Shown: positions 39,759 to 49,730 of the stretch, piece after piece
Layout: every line of letters starts with the position of its first letter
Numbering within the stretch: position 1 is the stretch's first letter
DNA from: Marinomonas profundimaris
Lineage (GTDB): Bacteria; Pseudomonadota; Gammaproteobacteria; Pseudomonadales; Marinomonadaceae
Direction: 5' to 3'
DNA: 64,000 nucleotides
NCBI RefSeq assembly: GCF_000508165.1
Contig: NZ_AYOZ01000056.1
Span: forward strand, 62,001-126,000
Position numbers and translations under genes: made by a program
Notes under the pieces: model-generated
Told to the model about the DNA's origin: nothing
Databases searched by the model: none
What the model saw: only the letters and a program-made list of their open reading frames with translations

Positions 39759-39977
39759 ATGGCTAGTGGTTGGGCGCAAGATGGTGCGGTGCAAGATCAA
39801 ATAGACGCGACAGTGGACTCCGAAGTGGAGCGAGCGAAAAACAGTATGCCAAAAGGCGAAAGCCTGACCCATTGTGAGGAATGCGACGCGGTCATTCCTG
39901 AGTCTCGCCGCAAGGCTATTTCAGGTGTGCGTTTGTGCATTCAATGTCAATCTGACAGGTCGAACGGCGCTGTATAA
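39759..39977 (+). CDS. DksA/TraR C4-type zinc-finger protein (YbiI-like)
   Basis: The 72-residue protein ends with a C4 zinc finger: CEEC near residues 47-50 and CIQC near 64-67, separated by VIPESRRKAISGVRL, the pattern of the DksA/TraR family. The N-terminal part is a short helix without the DksA coiled-coil, as in YbiI. It may bind the RNA polymerase secondary channel like TraR, but that is inferred from the family. It is preceded by an AGAGGA ribosome-binding site. Confidence 0.85.
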   Translation: MASGWAQDGAVQDQIDATVDSEVERAKNSMPKGESLTHCEECDAVIPESRRKAISGVRLCIQCQSDRSNGAV

Positions 39978-40212
39978 TCGAGCGGGAAGCAAAGACAGCC
40001 AGCTACGTTAAGCCTTTTTACGGCGTGAACCGTTTTATTTATTCCTAAGTTTCATTGATCTATGTAGGGCGTTCCTCGCATTGTTGATGCTTTTTGCCGC
40101 GAATTTTCCCTGTTTGATCTTCTTCAATATGGTAAAGTTCGCCTATCTAAAAGCGTGTTTATGACGGCGAGTCTAGCACTCTGTATCTTTCAGAATATAT
40201 AAGGATGAGGTT

Positions 40213-40797
40213 GTGGCAGACACTTACTCAACAGAGGTTAATAAGTTAGAGAAACTTCGCGCGGCTTGGTTGCCGGCGGTTGAGTTTCTTTTTGGTGAAG
40301 CAGTAGATGATGCCACGTTTGATGGTTTTGAAGTGCGTGATGATATCGCAAAACCAGGTGCGGTATTTGCTCATGTGAACGAGCCACACCGTTACAAGAT
40401 CCAGATGCCTGTCCGCGTATTCACCAATGATGTCATGTTGCTGGCCGACGTGATTCAAGAAATGGTACGAGGTTTGTACCCAATTGGTTCAGAAGGCGCG
40501 AAAAAGCCTGCGCTGTGTGAAGGCGTTGCTGTATTTGGCGCGATTACCGCAATCAAACAAGTGTTCGGTGAAGAGAGCGTTGACTCATATTTGAATGCAT
40601 TGAAAGAGCAAGCGTTCCCTTATTATGATGCGTTTTCTTATGTCGCCGTTTTGCTAGCCGAAGATCCGCATGCCATTAAAAAACTGCGAAGCGTTCAGCC
40701 TTTCTTGTACAGAGTAGAGAGAGCTGACTTTGAAACTGCCGGTGTTGAAATTGACCGAAAAATTAAAGACATTCTGTTGCTAGCCTTCCGTGCTTAA
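40213..40797 (+). CDS. Uncharacterised soluble protein with metallopeptidase-like layout lacking the zinc motif
   Basis: I do not recognise a family. The 194-residue acidic protein starts with GTG at 40213, preceded by AGGATGAGG. It is soluble and mostly helical. A helix with LADVIQEMVRGLYP (near residues 77-90) is followed by a conserved-looking segment PALCEGVAVFGAITAIKQVFG. The order helix, loop, then EGVAVF resembles gluzincin peptidases (HExxH, then E), but both histidines would be replaced (QEMVR). This would make it inactive, which is inference. Neighbours give no clue. A bidirectional terminator separates it from the convergent PRPP-synthetase-like gene. Confidence 0.65.
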   Translation: MADTYSTEVNKLEKLRAAWLPAVEFLFGEAVDDATFDGFEVRDDIAKPGAVFAHVNEPHRYKIQMPVRVFTNDVMLLADVIQEMVRGLYPIGSEGAKKPALCEGVAVFGAITAIKQVFGEESVDSYLNALKEQAFPYYDAFSYVAVLLAEDPHAIKKLRSVQPFLYRVERADFETAGVEIDRKIKDILLLAFRA

Positions 40798-40854
40798 TGA
40801 TTAGGCGCGGCAATGGAAAGTTGAGTGATTGAACTGACGGTATTGATAGAATCA

Positions 40855-40892
40855 TAAAGCCACCCAATAGTCTGATATTGGGCGGCTTTTTT
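40855..40892. terminator. Bidirectional terminator between 40797 and 40894
   Basis: AAAGCCACCCAATA (40856-40869) pairs with TATTGGGCGGCTTT (40876-40889), with an A-run before and T-run after. It serves both the protein ending at 40797 and the convergent PRPP-synthetase-like gene. Confidence 0.85.
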
Positions 40893-40893
40893 G

Positions 40894-42108
40894 TTATTTA
40901 GGTTGCAGTTCGTGCAACTCTTCGCTGAACCAAATTTTGCGTTTGAAGCGAGGGTTTTTCGATGACATATCGATTTTGTATGGGTTTTGCTCGTGGGTTT
41001 GTGGCAAGTCGAGAATGTTACACAGCTCTTGAGCAAGCCATTTTTCCACTTTCAGAACGACCATCTTCTTACGTAAACGGCCTTGTTCATCACGGTTCAA
41101 AATCGTAGGCAGGGTATTTAACGTTAAAATTTCGCCCAATGCAGGGTGCGCCATTCTTTCACGGCCTTCGTCGCTGGCATAAAAGTGCGATACAGCAAAC
41201 ACCATGCGTTGAGGATTAATCTGCTTTAAGAATTGGCAAGATTTCACCACGGTAGAGCCTGTGCGAACCATGTCGTCGAATAAGACAATGCTGGCACCGT
41301 CTAAGCCGTCGAATGTGTGTTCGCTTTCTTTATGCAGCGTAATTTCAACTTTACGTTCGTTGGTGCGTTCTTTGTCGAGCATGATGAACTTGGCTTTTTT
41401 CAGGCCAAGTGTTTTGTACATTTCTTTTACGAAATCACGCGCGCCTTTGTCTGGTGCACACAATACAAGGCCTTCGCCGTCTTCGCCGTAATGCAAAATA
41501 TCTGAATTTAGCAAATAGTGCGCGTAGATTTCATACGGGATTAGATTGTGGAAATCGCCTTCGAAGACTTCAGTAAAGATTTTTTGTACAGAATCAGAAT
41601 GGTTATGGATCGTCATCACGGTGTCGACACCCGATAACTTAAGCATTTGCGCGTACAGTTTTGCGGTGAAAGGTTGACCGTCAAATTTCTTAACGTCCTT
41701 AATATCACGTTCAAAACTGGTTTCGCCTAAACTAAGGTGCGGGCCGCGATCTTGTGCACTGTAGAACAGATCTGGCTCCACCAAGATCACGCGAGCGGCG
41801 CCGTTTTCTTTGGCGGCACGGGCGATGATAAAGTTCGACATGGCGAGTTCTTGGCGGCTTTTTACATGACTGCCAGTACTGACAATAATGACAGATTTAC
41901 CCTTTAGTTTGCGGCCAATTTTATCGAAGTCCGCCTCGTCAGAAATAAATCGAGGACAAAATTCAGAGTTCATGAACTGCTTCATACTGATCAAATCAGC
42001 GATATCATCGTACTGTCCCATTGCATAGGCAATGTCGATGGCAAATGGATTATCAGAAGAGTTACTAACAACTACGACATTAGTTGACTGACTGGTCGAC
42101 AAAGTCAT
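40894..42108 (-). CDS. Divergent ribose-phosphate pyrophosphokinase-like protein
   Basis: The 404-residue protein has two phosphoribosyltransferase-like domains. A clear PRPP-binding loop is seen: SIVLFDDMVRTGSTVVKSCQ (near residues 279-298). The region usually reading TVDLHxDQIQGFF is here VMTIHNHSDSVQKIF, and the flexible catalytic loop KRR reads DKERTNERK. It is about 90 residues longer than ordinary Prs (about 315). It may be a paralogue with a different pyrophosphate acceptor; the normal prs would be elsewhere. Start ATG at 42108, and a bidirectional terminator after the stop. Confidence 0.8.
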   Translation of the reverse strand: MTLSTSQSTNVVVVSNSSDNPFAIDIAYAMGQYDDIADLISMKQFMNSEFCPRFISDEADFDKIGRKLKGKSVIIVSTGSHVKSRQELAMSNFIIARAAKENGAARVILVEPDLFYSAQDRGPHLSLGETSFERDIKDVKKFDGQPFTAKLYAQMLKLSGVDTVMTIHNHSDSVQKIFTEVFEGDFHNLIPYEIYAHYLLNSDILHYGEDGEGLVLCAPDKGARDFVKEMYKTLGLKKAKFIMLDKERTNERKVEITLHKESEHTFDGLDGASIVLFDDMVRTGSTVVKSCQFLKQINPQRMVFAVSHFYASDEGRERMAHPALGEILTLNTLPTILNRDEQGRLRKKMVVLKVEKWLAQELCNILDLPQTHEQNPYKIDMSSKNPRFKRKIWFSEELHELQPK

Positions 42109-42494
42109 TAAAGATCCTTAACGAAGGGGTTGGGGATTTGCGCAGATTTTAATACTTGTAGGCTTTTTTCGATAGGGTTGATTGCGGATAAATGTCAATT
42201 TCCTGTCAAAGAGGTGTGGCGATGTTTTTTATTTACAAAAACGCTTCCGTTAAGTGCGCTTATGGCCTGTTTTTCGTTAGTTTTTTTCACGTTGGCTGGC
42301 ATTAGGTAGAAGATGAAATTGGTTCTCATTTGTTTGTTTTATAAACAAGCAACCTTAAATGACACACATTTCAATATGATTTCTATTGTATGCCGTTGGC
42401 GCGAACAAAAAACCTGTGGTGTTTTCGCAAACGATGTCCATGACGCAAGTAAATGCCACAAGGTTTTGTTCTTCACGATGGTTATTGAATGCGA
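42109..42494. other. Intergenic region without recognised gene
   Basis: The 386 bases between the PRPP-synthetase-like gene (transcribed leftward, so its promoter is here) and the end of the DUF3612 regulator show no convincing gene. Open frames at 42313-42498 and 42386-42601 lack ribosome-binding sites and overlap the regulator end. No RNA structure was recognised. Confidence 0.5.
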
Positions 42495-44021
42495 TTAATG
42501 CCCTTCACATTGCTTGTAACAACTTGGTGATCTTGGGCAAACGGCACCGCGTGAGCAGATCAGCCGAGCGTCGCTTTCTATGCCGCGTTCAACCCAGTTG
42601 ATATTGAGGATTTTCGCCACGCTCATCAGGTCTTTCTTAATGTTTTTCGGAATATGAGACGATCCACCACCAGTGACACAAGCTTGTTTTAAGTCATCGG
42701 CAATCGAAATGGCGTCTTTGCCTTGTGCGTTGATCGCTGGGTTGAGGTCAATACCAGAACACAATACATGGCTGTTGCCCGCGAGATCTTGCACCTTTAT
42801 GGATTCGCACGCGTAAATACGCGGTTCGTCTCCGACATTAAGAATGGATATTTGCGCCGATGAGCCCGTGCTCGGCTCGCTGATTTTTCGGAAAACCGCC
42901 CAATGCTGACAAGGGTCTTCCACCATGCTCATGTTTCCCCACGGCAGAGGAATGCCATTGCCACGGTAAACCGCTTTGAGTTTTCCCGGTGCGTAAGCGT
43001 CGAAATAATGCCAATGAGGGTAAGGGGAGGTGGCGGTCATTCTGCGCATGGCAACGGATTCAGAAACGCCTGCCAATTGTGCTGTGTTGATCTCGTAACC
43101 ATTGCGATCCAGCATGTGCCGAAACGGTATTTTAGGGCAAAGCAACGCACCCGCAAAAAAGCTGCACTCGAAGTCGCGCCACGCGTGCAGAATGTCTTGT
43201 GCGTCCATGCCAGAGGATTGCATTTTGGAGTGTTGAGCTTGCAGAGGTGAAATTTCATTTCGTCCGGTGACCAACACATTTTTCATGCCGTCTTTGTCGT
43301 GTAAGACCGTATGGCCAATGTGTACCGCAAGATTGTATTTCAAACGCTGCGGTTGGGATTTCATTATTTGGTTGATGTAAATCGTGCTTGGCGGATCAAA
43401 AAAAGACGTCACAACATGGCTTTGGTCAATGCCCATGCTTTCCAAAACAGACAATGGTGTTTTACGAAACCATTTAATCTGCAATCCCATTTGTTTGGTG
43501 ATGGCGACGATGTCATCCAGGCTTAATGGCAGGCGTTTTAACCCCACATCTTCGGCGGCGCGTTCTAAGTCAGGGAAATGATTTTGATGGTGTTCTTGGT
43601 GGGCACGAATGAGCAAGTGAGCAAATTGGCGGCCACTGGTGCCGGTCTGAGAGAGCATCTCGGGAATGGCGATTTGCAATATCTCTTTCGAGAACAAGAA
43701 ATTCGGTTCCAGTGCCATGCCACTGATGCCACCACCGGATCCTTTTGACGGTGTAATGGCGTCTTCTTCTGGAATATCGTCCAGAAACCATTCGACATTT
43801 TTTTGGAAAACGCTGGCAATAACCTCCAAAACGTCTTCGCTAGGAATGCGTTTTCCTCTTTCTATCATCGATAAATAGGACACAGATGGCGCGGATTCGG
43901 CGTCGACTTTTATGCATCTCGCCGATAGGTCTTCCATCGTCAAACGGTTGCGTTTACGGAGGTTGCGGATCTTTGTACCCAAAAAATGGGCTTTGCGATT
44001 TAAGCTATTTTTATTTTTCAT
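42495..44021 (-). CDS. XRE family regulator with DUF3612 (glyoxylate-shunt linked)
   Basis: The 508-residue protein has an XRE helix-turn-helix at residues 13-75 (LGTKIRNLRKRNRLTMEDLS, SYLSMIERGKRIPSEDVLEV) and a large C-terminal region matching DUF3612. This family, like the ScfR/RamB group, controls short-chain acyl and glyoxylate-shunt metabolism. The C-terminus contains a cysteine-rich tail (CSRGAVCPRSPSCYKQCEGH), which may bind a metal or thiols. It is divergent from malate synthase across 156 bases, which include a TTACACTGTGTAA palindrome. Effector unknown; an acyl-CoA or glyoxylate is likely. Confidence 0.85.
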   Translation of the reverse strand: MKNKNSLNRKAHFLGTKIRNLRKRNRLTMEDLSARCIKVDAESAPSVSYLSMIERGKRIPSEDVLEVIASVFQKNVEWFLDDIPEEDAITPSKGSGGGISGMALEPNFLFSKEILQIAIPEMLSQTGTSGRQFAHLLIRAHQEHHQNHFPDLERAAEDVGLKRLPLSLDDIVAITKQMGLQIKWFRKTPLSVLESMGIDQSHVVTSFFDPPSTIYINQIMKSQPQRLKYNLAVHIGHTVLHDKDGMKNVLVTGRNEISPLQAQHSKMQSSGMDAQDILHAWRDFECSFFAGALLCPKIPFRHMLDRNGYEINTAQLAGVSESVAMRRMTATSPYPHWHYFDAYAPGKLKAVYRGNGIPLPWGNMSMVEDPCQHWAVFRKISEPSTGSSAQISILNVGDEPRIYACESIKVQDLAGNSHVLCSGIDLNPAINAQGKDAISIADDLKQACVTGGGSSHIPKNIKKDLMSVAKILNINWVERGIESDARLICSRGAVCPRSPSCYKQCEGH

Positions 44022-44032
44022 TTTTGTAAAAT

Positions 44033-44045
44033 TTACACTGTGTAA
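44033..44045. promoter_or_regulatory. Palindrome in the regulator/malate synthase intergenic region
   Basis: TTACACTGTGTAA is a perfect 6-base-arm palindrome with a central T. It ends 11 bases from the regulator start codon and about 132 bases before malate synthase, so it may be an autoregulatory operator for the DUF3612 protein. This is inference. Confidence 0.4.
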
Positions 44046-44177
44046 TTCTTATTGTGAAATTTTAGCTTAGTTGGGCATAGACTATAAATCAAGCAAACGG
44101 GAACGGTTTTAAAACAGTTAGCCCGACCGCTACTTTGATAAAGACAAGAATAATGTTCCCTAAAGAAGGAAAGCGAG

Positions 44178-46367
44178 ATGAGTATGCCCTTACCTAAAAA
44201 TAACAGTGTGATCCACCCAGGGTTTTGTAACTTCATCAATGAAGAAGTGCTTCCCCTTCATACGATTGAACCCACAAAGTTTTGGCAAGATTTAGAGCAA
44301 TTGATCTCTGATCTGGCGCCGATTAATCGCCAACTATTGGCAACCCGCGATGTTATGCAGCAGCAGATTGACCAGTGGCATCTTGCTCAAAAAGACAAGG
44401 CTGTCGACGCCCAATCGTACGAACATTTTTTGCGCGATATCGGTTATTTGGTTGAAGAAGGAGATGACTTCACCATTACGACAGAAAACGTAGACGCGGA
44501 AATCGCCACGTTGGCCGGACCTCAATTGGTTGTGCCTGTTAAGAATGCACGATTTGCATTGAATGCGGCGAATGCACGTTGGGGCAGTTTGTACGATGCT
44601 TTTTATGGCACAGACGTGATCGCAAAAACGGCGGGATTAGAAACAAATAAAGGCTATAACCCCGCTCGTGGCGAGCAGGTGATTGCGAAAGCCAAAGCGT
44701 TTTTGGATGAGGTGTTTCCGCTGGAATCTGGTTCCCATAAAGACGTGAACAGCTACGTGGTTTATTACCACCATTTGTTGGCATTTTTTGATGACGGAAG
44801 CCAGGTCGGTTTGAAAGAACCTTGTCAGCTGGTGGCGGTCAATGGTCAGCGTAGTGAACCAGAAGCCGTACTACTGAAGAATAATGGTTTGCATGTCGAG
44901 ATCCAGTTTGATCGAAATGGCCAAAACGGTGCGAAAGACAAAGCGAACATTAACGACATCGTTATTGAGTCGGCGTTAAGCACCATTATTGATTGTGAAG
45001 ATTCGGTTGCCGCAGTAGATGCGGAAGACAAAATCGAAGTTTACCGTAATTGGTTGGGTTTAATGCAAGGCACATTAGAAGCCAATTTTGAAAAAGGCGG
45101 CCAAGTGCAAACCCGTCGGATGAATCCAGATCGCTGTTTCACAGACTTGGATAACAAAGAATATCGTTTACATGGTCGCTCTTTGTTGTTGGTTCGTAAT
45201 GTTGGTCATTTGATGGAATGCGATTTGATGCAGGACGAACTGGGCAATTTTGTACCAGAAGGCATCATGGATGCGGTGGTGACGGTGTTAATTGGTGCGT
45301 TGGATTTAGGGCGTACAGAAGGCATGCGAAATAGCCGAACAGACAGCATTTATGTGGTGAAACCTAAAATGCATGGCCCAGACGAAGTGGCGTTTAGCTG
45401 TCATTTGTTTGGCCGTGTTGAACAAATGTTGGGCTTGCCAGAAAACACCATCAAGATTGGCATTATGGACGAAGAACGTCGCACGACAGTGAACTTGAAA
45501 GAGTGTATTCGCCAAGCCAAATCGCGCGTGTTTTTCATCAATACTGGCTTTTTGGATCGTACAGGAGACGAAATTCATACCAGCATGCAAGCCGGTCCAT
45601 TTTTGCCAAAAGATCAGATCAAAACGCAACCTTGGATCCAAGCATACGAAAATCGCAATGTCGACATTGGTTTGCAGTGTGGCTTACCGGGCAGAGCGCA
45701 AATTGGCAAAGGCATGTGGGCGATGCCAGATGAAATGGCCGCAATGATGACTGCGAAAATTGCGCACCCTAAATCGGGCGCAAATACGGCTTGGGTGCCT
45801 TCGCCAACCGCAGCGACCTTACATGCTTTGCATTATCACCAAGTGAATGTGTTTGACGTACAGGCGCGTATTAAATCGCGTCCGCCAGCAAGTCTTAAAG
45901 ATGTGCTCAGCATACCGACGATTCCTCATAACTTGACCTTGTCGAGTCAAGTGATTGAACGAGAAATCGAGAACAACGTACAAGGATTATTGGGCTACGT
46001 AGTCCGCTGGGTTGAAGCTGGCGTGGGGTGTTCCAAAGTACCGGATATTAATAATGTCGGTTTGATGGAAGACCGTGCGACGTTGCGCATATCCAGCCAG
46101 CATTTGGCGAATTGGTTACTGCATGGCATTTGTCATAAAGCGCAAGTCGACGAGGTGATGTTGCGCATGGCGGTGATCGTTGATGAGCAAAATAAAAACA
46201 CCGAAGGCTATCGCCCGATGATGTCTCATGACTCGAAGAATACCGCGTCATCTAGCATCGCGTTTAAAGCGGCGCAAGACTTGATTTACAAAGGGGTTAT
46301 TCAGCCGAACGGCTATACCGAACCCTTGCTTCATGCTTACCGCGTTCAGGTGAAGGAAGCGGGCTAA
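44178..46367 (+). CDS. glcB: Malate synthase G
   Basis: It condenses glyoxylate with acetyl-CoA to malate, the second glyoxylate-shunt step. The 729-residue length fits isoform G (E. coli GlcB 723). Family marks include [17 protein letters not shown] near 273-289, then [33 protein letters not shown], and the [20 protein letters not shown] segment in the C-terminal half with the catalytic region. GAAGGA precedes the ATG. It is divergent from the DUF3612 regulator and followed, 76 bases later, by isocitrate lyase. Confidence 0.96.
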   Translation: MSMPLPKNNSVIHPGFCNFINEEVLPLHTIEPTKFWQDLEQLISDLAPINRQLLATRDVMQQQIDQWHLAQKDKAVDAQSYEHFLRDIGYLVEEGDDFTITTENVDAEIATLAGPQLVVPVKNARFALNAANARWGSLYDAFYGTDVIAKTAGLETNKGYNPARGEQVIAKAKAFLDEVFPLESGSHKDVNSYVVYYHHLLAFFDDGSQVGLKEPCQLVAVNGQRSEPEAVLLKNNGLHVEIQFDRNGQNGAKDKANINDIVIESALSTIIDCEDSVAAVDAEDKIEVYRNWLGLMQGTLEANFEKGGQVQTRRMNPDRCFTDLDNKEYRLHGRSLLLVRNVGHLMECDLMQDELGNFVPEGIMDAVVTVLIGALDLGRTEGMRNSRTDSIYVVKPKMHGPDEVAFSCHLFGRVEQMLGLPENTIKIGIMDEERRTTVNLKECIRQAKSRVFFINTGFLDRTGDEIHTSMQAGPFLPKDQIKTQPWIQAYENRNVDIGLQCGLPGRAQIGKGMWAMPDEMAAMMTAKIAHPKSGANTAWVPSPTAATLHALHYHQVNVFDVQARIKSRPPASLKDVLSIPTIPHNLTLSSQVIEREIENNVQGLLGYVVRWVEAGVGCSKVPDINNVGLMEDRATLRISSQHLANWLLHGICHKAQVDEVMLRMAVIVDEQNKNTEGYRPMMSHDSKNTASSSIAFKAAQDLIYKGVIQPNGYTEPLLHAYRVQVKEAG

Positions 46368-46443
46368 AGCAATGAATGAACAATATTGAGAATAAACACG
46401 TTTAAAACCGATTAATTTAGACAACCTAAAAGTGAGAAAAAGC

Positions 46444-48045
46444 ATGCAAAACTACAAAAATAAAACTCAGCAAGCAAGCAACACGATTAATCAACAAGGT
46501 CCAACATGGGCAGCGATGAACCCTGAATTTGTGGCGAGAATGCAATTGCAGAACCGCTTTAATACAGGTTTAGACATTGCTAAATACACGGCTAAAATCA
46601 TGCGTGAAGACATGGCAAGCTACGACAAGGATCCGGCGAATTACACTCAATCATTAGGTTGCTGGCATGGTTTTATCGGCCAACAAAAAATGATTTCGAT
46701 TAAGAAACATTTTGGCACGACTCGTAGCCGTTATTTGTACTTGTCAGGCTGGATGGTGGCGGCAATGCGGTCTGAGTTTGGTCCGTTGCCAGATCAATCC
46801 ATGCATGAGAAAACCTCGGTTCCAGCGTTGATCGAAGAATTGTACACCTTCTTGAAGCAAGCCGACGGCCGTGAACTTCAGCACTTATTCAAAGAAATGG
46901 ACGACGCAAGGGAAGCGGGCGATCAAGTACGTGAGCAAGCAGCTCAGCAGAGCATCGATAACTTCGAAACACACGTCGTGCCGATTATTGCGGATATCGA
47001 TGCTGGCTTTGGTAACGAAGAAGCGACGTATTTGTTGGCGAAAAAAATGATTGAAGCGGGCGCGTGCTGTATTCAAATTGAAAACCAAGTGTCCGATGCC
47101 AAACAGTGTGGTCACCAAGACGGCAAAGTAACCGTGCCACATGAAGATTTCTTGGCGAAAATTAACGCGGTGCGTTACGCCTTTTTAGAGCTAGGTGTAG
47201 ACGATGGCGTGATCGTAGCGCGTACCGATTCTTTGGGCGCTGGCTTAACGCAGAAAATCCCTGTGTCACAAAGCGAAGGCGATTTGGCTGAACAGTACAA
47301 TGCGTTTATCGATGGCGAAGAAGTGACGTCTCTTGAGCAAATGAAGTCTGGCGATATGGCGATCAAATTGGGCGATCGTTTGATCAAACCGACGCGTTTA
47401 GCCAATGGTTTGGTGCGCTTCAAACCGAATACCGGTGAAGACCGCGTGGTATTAGACTGCATCAATTCGTTGCAAAATGGCGCGGATTTGTTGTGGATAG
47501 AAACCGAAAAACCGCACATTGGTCAGATCGCTTCTATCGTGAATCGTATTCGTGACGTGATGCCGAATGCGAAATTGGTTTACAACAACAGTCCGTCGTT
47601 TAACTGGACGCTTAATTTCCGTCAGCAAGTGTTCGATGCTTGGTTAGCAGAAGGCAAAAGCGTAGCGGAATACCAGCGCGAGCAACTGATGTCTCAAGAT
47701 TACGACAATACACCATTGTCTGCAGAAGCGGACGAACGCATTCGCTGCTTCCAAAAAGACGCCGCGGCGCAAGCGGGTATCTTCCATCATTTGATTACTT
47801 TACCAACGTACCACACGGCGGCGCTGTCTACGGACAATTTGGCGAAAGATTACTTCGGCGAAATGGGCATGTTGGGTTACGTAAAAGAAGTACAGCGTAA
47901 AGAAATTCGCCAAGGCTTGGCCTGCGTAAAACACCAAGACATGTCTGGTTCTAACATGGGCGATGATCACAAAGAGTATTTCTCTGGTGCGCAGGCGCTA
48001 AAAGCGTCGGGCAAAGACAATACGATGAATCAATTTGCGATCTGA
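46444..48045 (+). CDS. aceA: Isocitrate lyase
   Basis: It splits isocitrate to succinate and glyoxylate. The protein has about 533 residues, the longer Pseudomonas-type isocitrate lyase. The catalytic cysteine motif KQCGH occurs in SDAKQCGHQDGKVTVPHEDF; the metal-binding segment IADIDAGFGNEEATY precedes it. Later, IETEKPHIGQI and NNSPSFNWTLNFR are family features. The start ATG is at 46444. It follows malate synthase G, so the two shunt enzymes form an operon under the DUF3612 regulator. A strong terminator lies 33 bases after its stop. Confidence 0.96.
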   Translation: MQNYKNKTQQASNTINQQGPTWAAMNPEFVARMQLQNRFNTGLDIAKYTAKIMREDMASYDKDPANYTQSLGCWHGFIGQQKMISIKKHFGTTRSRYLYLSGWMVAAMRSEFGPLPDQSMHEKTSVPALIEELYTFLKQADGRELQHLFKEMDDAREAGDQVREQAAQQSIDNFETHVVPIIADIDAGFGNEEATYLLAKKMIEAGACCIQIENQVSDAKQCGHQDGKVTVPHEDFLAKINAVRYAFLELGVDDGVIVARTDSLGAGLTQKIPVSQSEGDLAEQYNAFIDGEEVTSLEQMKSGDMAIKLGDRLIKPTRLANGLVRFKPNTGEDRVVLDCINSLQNGADLLWIETEKPHIGQIASIVNRIRDVMPNAKLVYNNSPSFNWTLNFRQQVFDAWLAEGKSVAEYQREQLMSQDYDNTPLSAEADERIRCFQKDAAAQAGIFHHLITLPTYHTAALSTDNLAKDYFGEMGMLGYVKEVQRKEIRQGLACVKHQDMSGSNMGDDHKEYFSGAQALKASGKDNTMNQFAI

Positions 48046-48078
48046 TACGGTTAATAACTAGATCAAAATGTTGATACT

Positions 48079-48118
48079 AAAGGCCAGCAGTCTTCCCCCT
48101 GCTGGCCTTTTTTTGTTT
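48079..48118 (+). terminator. Intrinsic terminator after isocitrate lyase
   Basis: AAAGGCCAGCAG (48079-48090) pairs with CTGCTGGCCTTT (48099-48110) and is followed by a T-run. It ends the glyoxylate-shunt operon. Confidence 0.92.
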
Positions 48119-48231
48119 TTTTAATATGAGGAGGATTCATTGCAAGGTCATCAAATCGTCATGGCCAGTCTTTACCTTATTGTGAGCATAATCAAAGCAC
48201 GGCAGTGCTATCACATTTATAGGGGTGGAAA

Positions 48232-49656
48232 ATGACGGTTAAAATTTGGTTGGCAAGTCTGATTTCTGTTGGCGTTTTGTCTGGTTGCGCAAGTAACTCA
48301 ATGCCGAATGAAACGTCCGATTTTGCGGATAACGTCCCGATGAAGGGGAGCGAGTTACCTTATTCGGTGTTGCGCGGGGATCTTGTTGATGGCAAAACCA
48401 ATCGGCCATTTGAAGTGCGTAATGGTGGCTTTGGTTCAGCGATGACGGCAAACCCAAATAAAGCGAACCAGTTTTATGCGTTGACTGACCGTGGTCCGAA
48501 TGCAAATTACACCGGCGATTATGGCAAAGGGAAAAGCTTTCCTGTTGCCGCCTATACGCCACGTATTGGTCTGTTTGAAGTGGCGACGGACGGTTCAATT
48601 TCCATGGTGAAAAGTATTTTGCTCAAACGTCCTGAAGGCAGTTTGATTTCTGGTTTACCGAACACTTCTGCGTTGGGTGGTACGGGGGAAACGCCATATC
48701 ACTCTAATGGTCAGCCCGTTTTAATGGACGACAGTAAACCTTATGACAAGGTGACGAATCCGATTAAATTAGACGATTACGGATTAGACGGTGAAGGCTT
48801 GGTAGCGTTAAAAGACGGCACCTTTTGGGTAAGTGATGAATACGGCCCACACATTGTTCATTTTGATAGCAATGGTGTGGAAATTAGCCGGATTAACGCC
48901 TTTAAAAATGACGCACGTGATCTGTTTCATTTGCCTGCAGAGTTCCAACATCGCCGTTCGAATCGAGGCATGGAGGGTCTAGCGATTACGCCAGATGAAA
49001 GTACGCTGGTGGGCATCATGCAGTCGGCGATGACGAACCCTAATAAGGCGGCTCAAAAGGGCGATTTAACGCGAATTGTATCGGTGAATTTGAGCAATGG
49101 CGACACAGAGCAATATTTATATCGTCAAGAGAAAACGCAAAATTCAAACTCTGAAATAGCCGCATTAACCACCAATCAGTTTTTGGTGATTGAGCGAGAT
49201 GGCGGATTTTTACTTGGTGGGCCAAATGGCGCATCGAATGCTCAACCAGATGTACAAAAGCATGTGTACCGTATTGATTTAAGCACGGGCACGCCATTGT
49301 CGACGGTTGCTTTGTCCAGTGGAATGACTCAAGACGATAGTCATGGCTTGATGATTGATGGCCTAACGTTAGAGCAATATGCCAACAAAAATGGCTGGGA
49401 TGCGCTGGCCGAGAAAGGCATTAAGCCGGTGAGTAAGCATTTGGTTGTCGACATGGTGAAAGCGGTTTCATACCCACACGATAAAATGGAAGGTTTGTGG
49501 GTGATTGATGAACACCATCTTGGTGTATTAAATGATGATGATTTTTCGACGTGGTCAACGAAAGGTAAGTTAGAGCAAAAATATTTAGACGACAGTACGG
49601 TGGATTCAAATACGCTTTATATTATTAAAGCGGATTTAATGGGCGAGTCGAATTAA
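48232..49656 (+). CDS. Phytase-like esterase lipoprotein
   Basis: The 474-residue protein belongs to the family called esterase-like activity of phytase (PF13449). It has a lipoprotein signal MTVKIWLASLISVGVLSGC with the lipidated cysteine at C19, so it should be membrane-anchored. The repeated beta-propeller-like segments include FGSAMTANPNKANQFYALTD, DGEGLVALKDGTFWVSDEYG and NRGMEGLAITPDESTLVGIM, which resemble bacterial homologues with calcium-dependent phytase-like propellers. The biochemical role is unknown. A GGGGTGGAAA lies before the ATG, and the gene ends before a terminator. Confidence 0.82.
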   Translation: MTVKIWLASLISVGVLSGCASNSMPNETSDFADNVPMKGSELPYSVLRGDLVDGKTNRPFEVRNGGFGSAMTANPNKANQFYALTDRGPNANYTGDYGKGKSFPVAAYTPRIGLFEVATDGSISMVKSILLKRPEGSLISGLPNTSALGGTGETPYHSNGQPVLMDDSKPYDKVTNPIKLDDYGLDGEGLVALKDGTFWVSDEYGPHIVHFDSNGVEISRINAFKNDARDLFHLPAEFQHRRSNRGMEGLAITPDESTLVGIMQSAMTNPNKAAQKGDLTRIVSVNLSNGDTEQYLYRQEKTQNSNSEIAALTTNQFLVIERDGGFLLGGPNGASNAQPDVQKHVYRIDLSTGTPLSTVALSSGMTQDDSHGLMIDGLTLEQYANKNGWDALAEKGIKPVSKHLVVDMVKAVSYPHDKMEGLWVIDEHHLGVLNDDDFSTWSTKGKLEQKYLDDSTVDSNTLYIIKADLMGESN

Positions 49657-49687
49657 ATGAGCGCTTTTGATGTCACGATGTGAAGTG

Positions 49688-49718
49688 AAAAAAGGGACAC
49701 GATTTTGTGTCCCTTTTT
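49688..49718 (+). terminator. Intrinsic terminator after the phytase-like gene
   Basis: AAAAAGGGACAC pairs with GTGTCCCTTTTT around a 6-base loop. It is followed by T residues, so it ends the upstream gene. Confidence 0.9.
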
Positions 49719-49730
49719 GAACGATTTTAG

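Noticed and set aside
42386..42601. Open frame on the plus strand in the gap before the DUF3612 regulator end
   Set aside because: It has no ribosome-binding site, overlaps the end of the regulator in antisense, and shows no recognised similarity.
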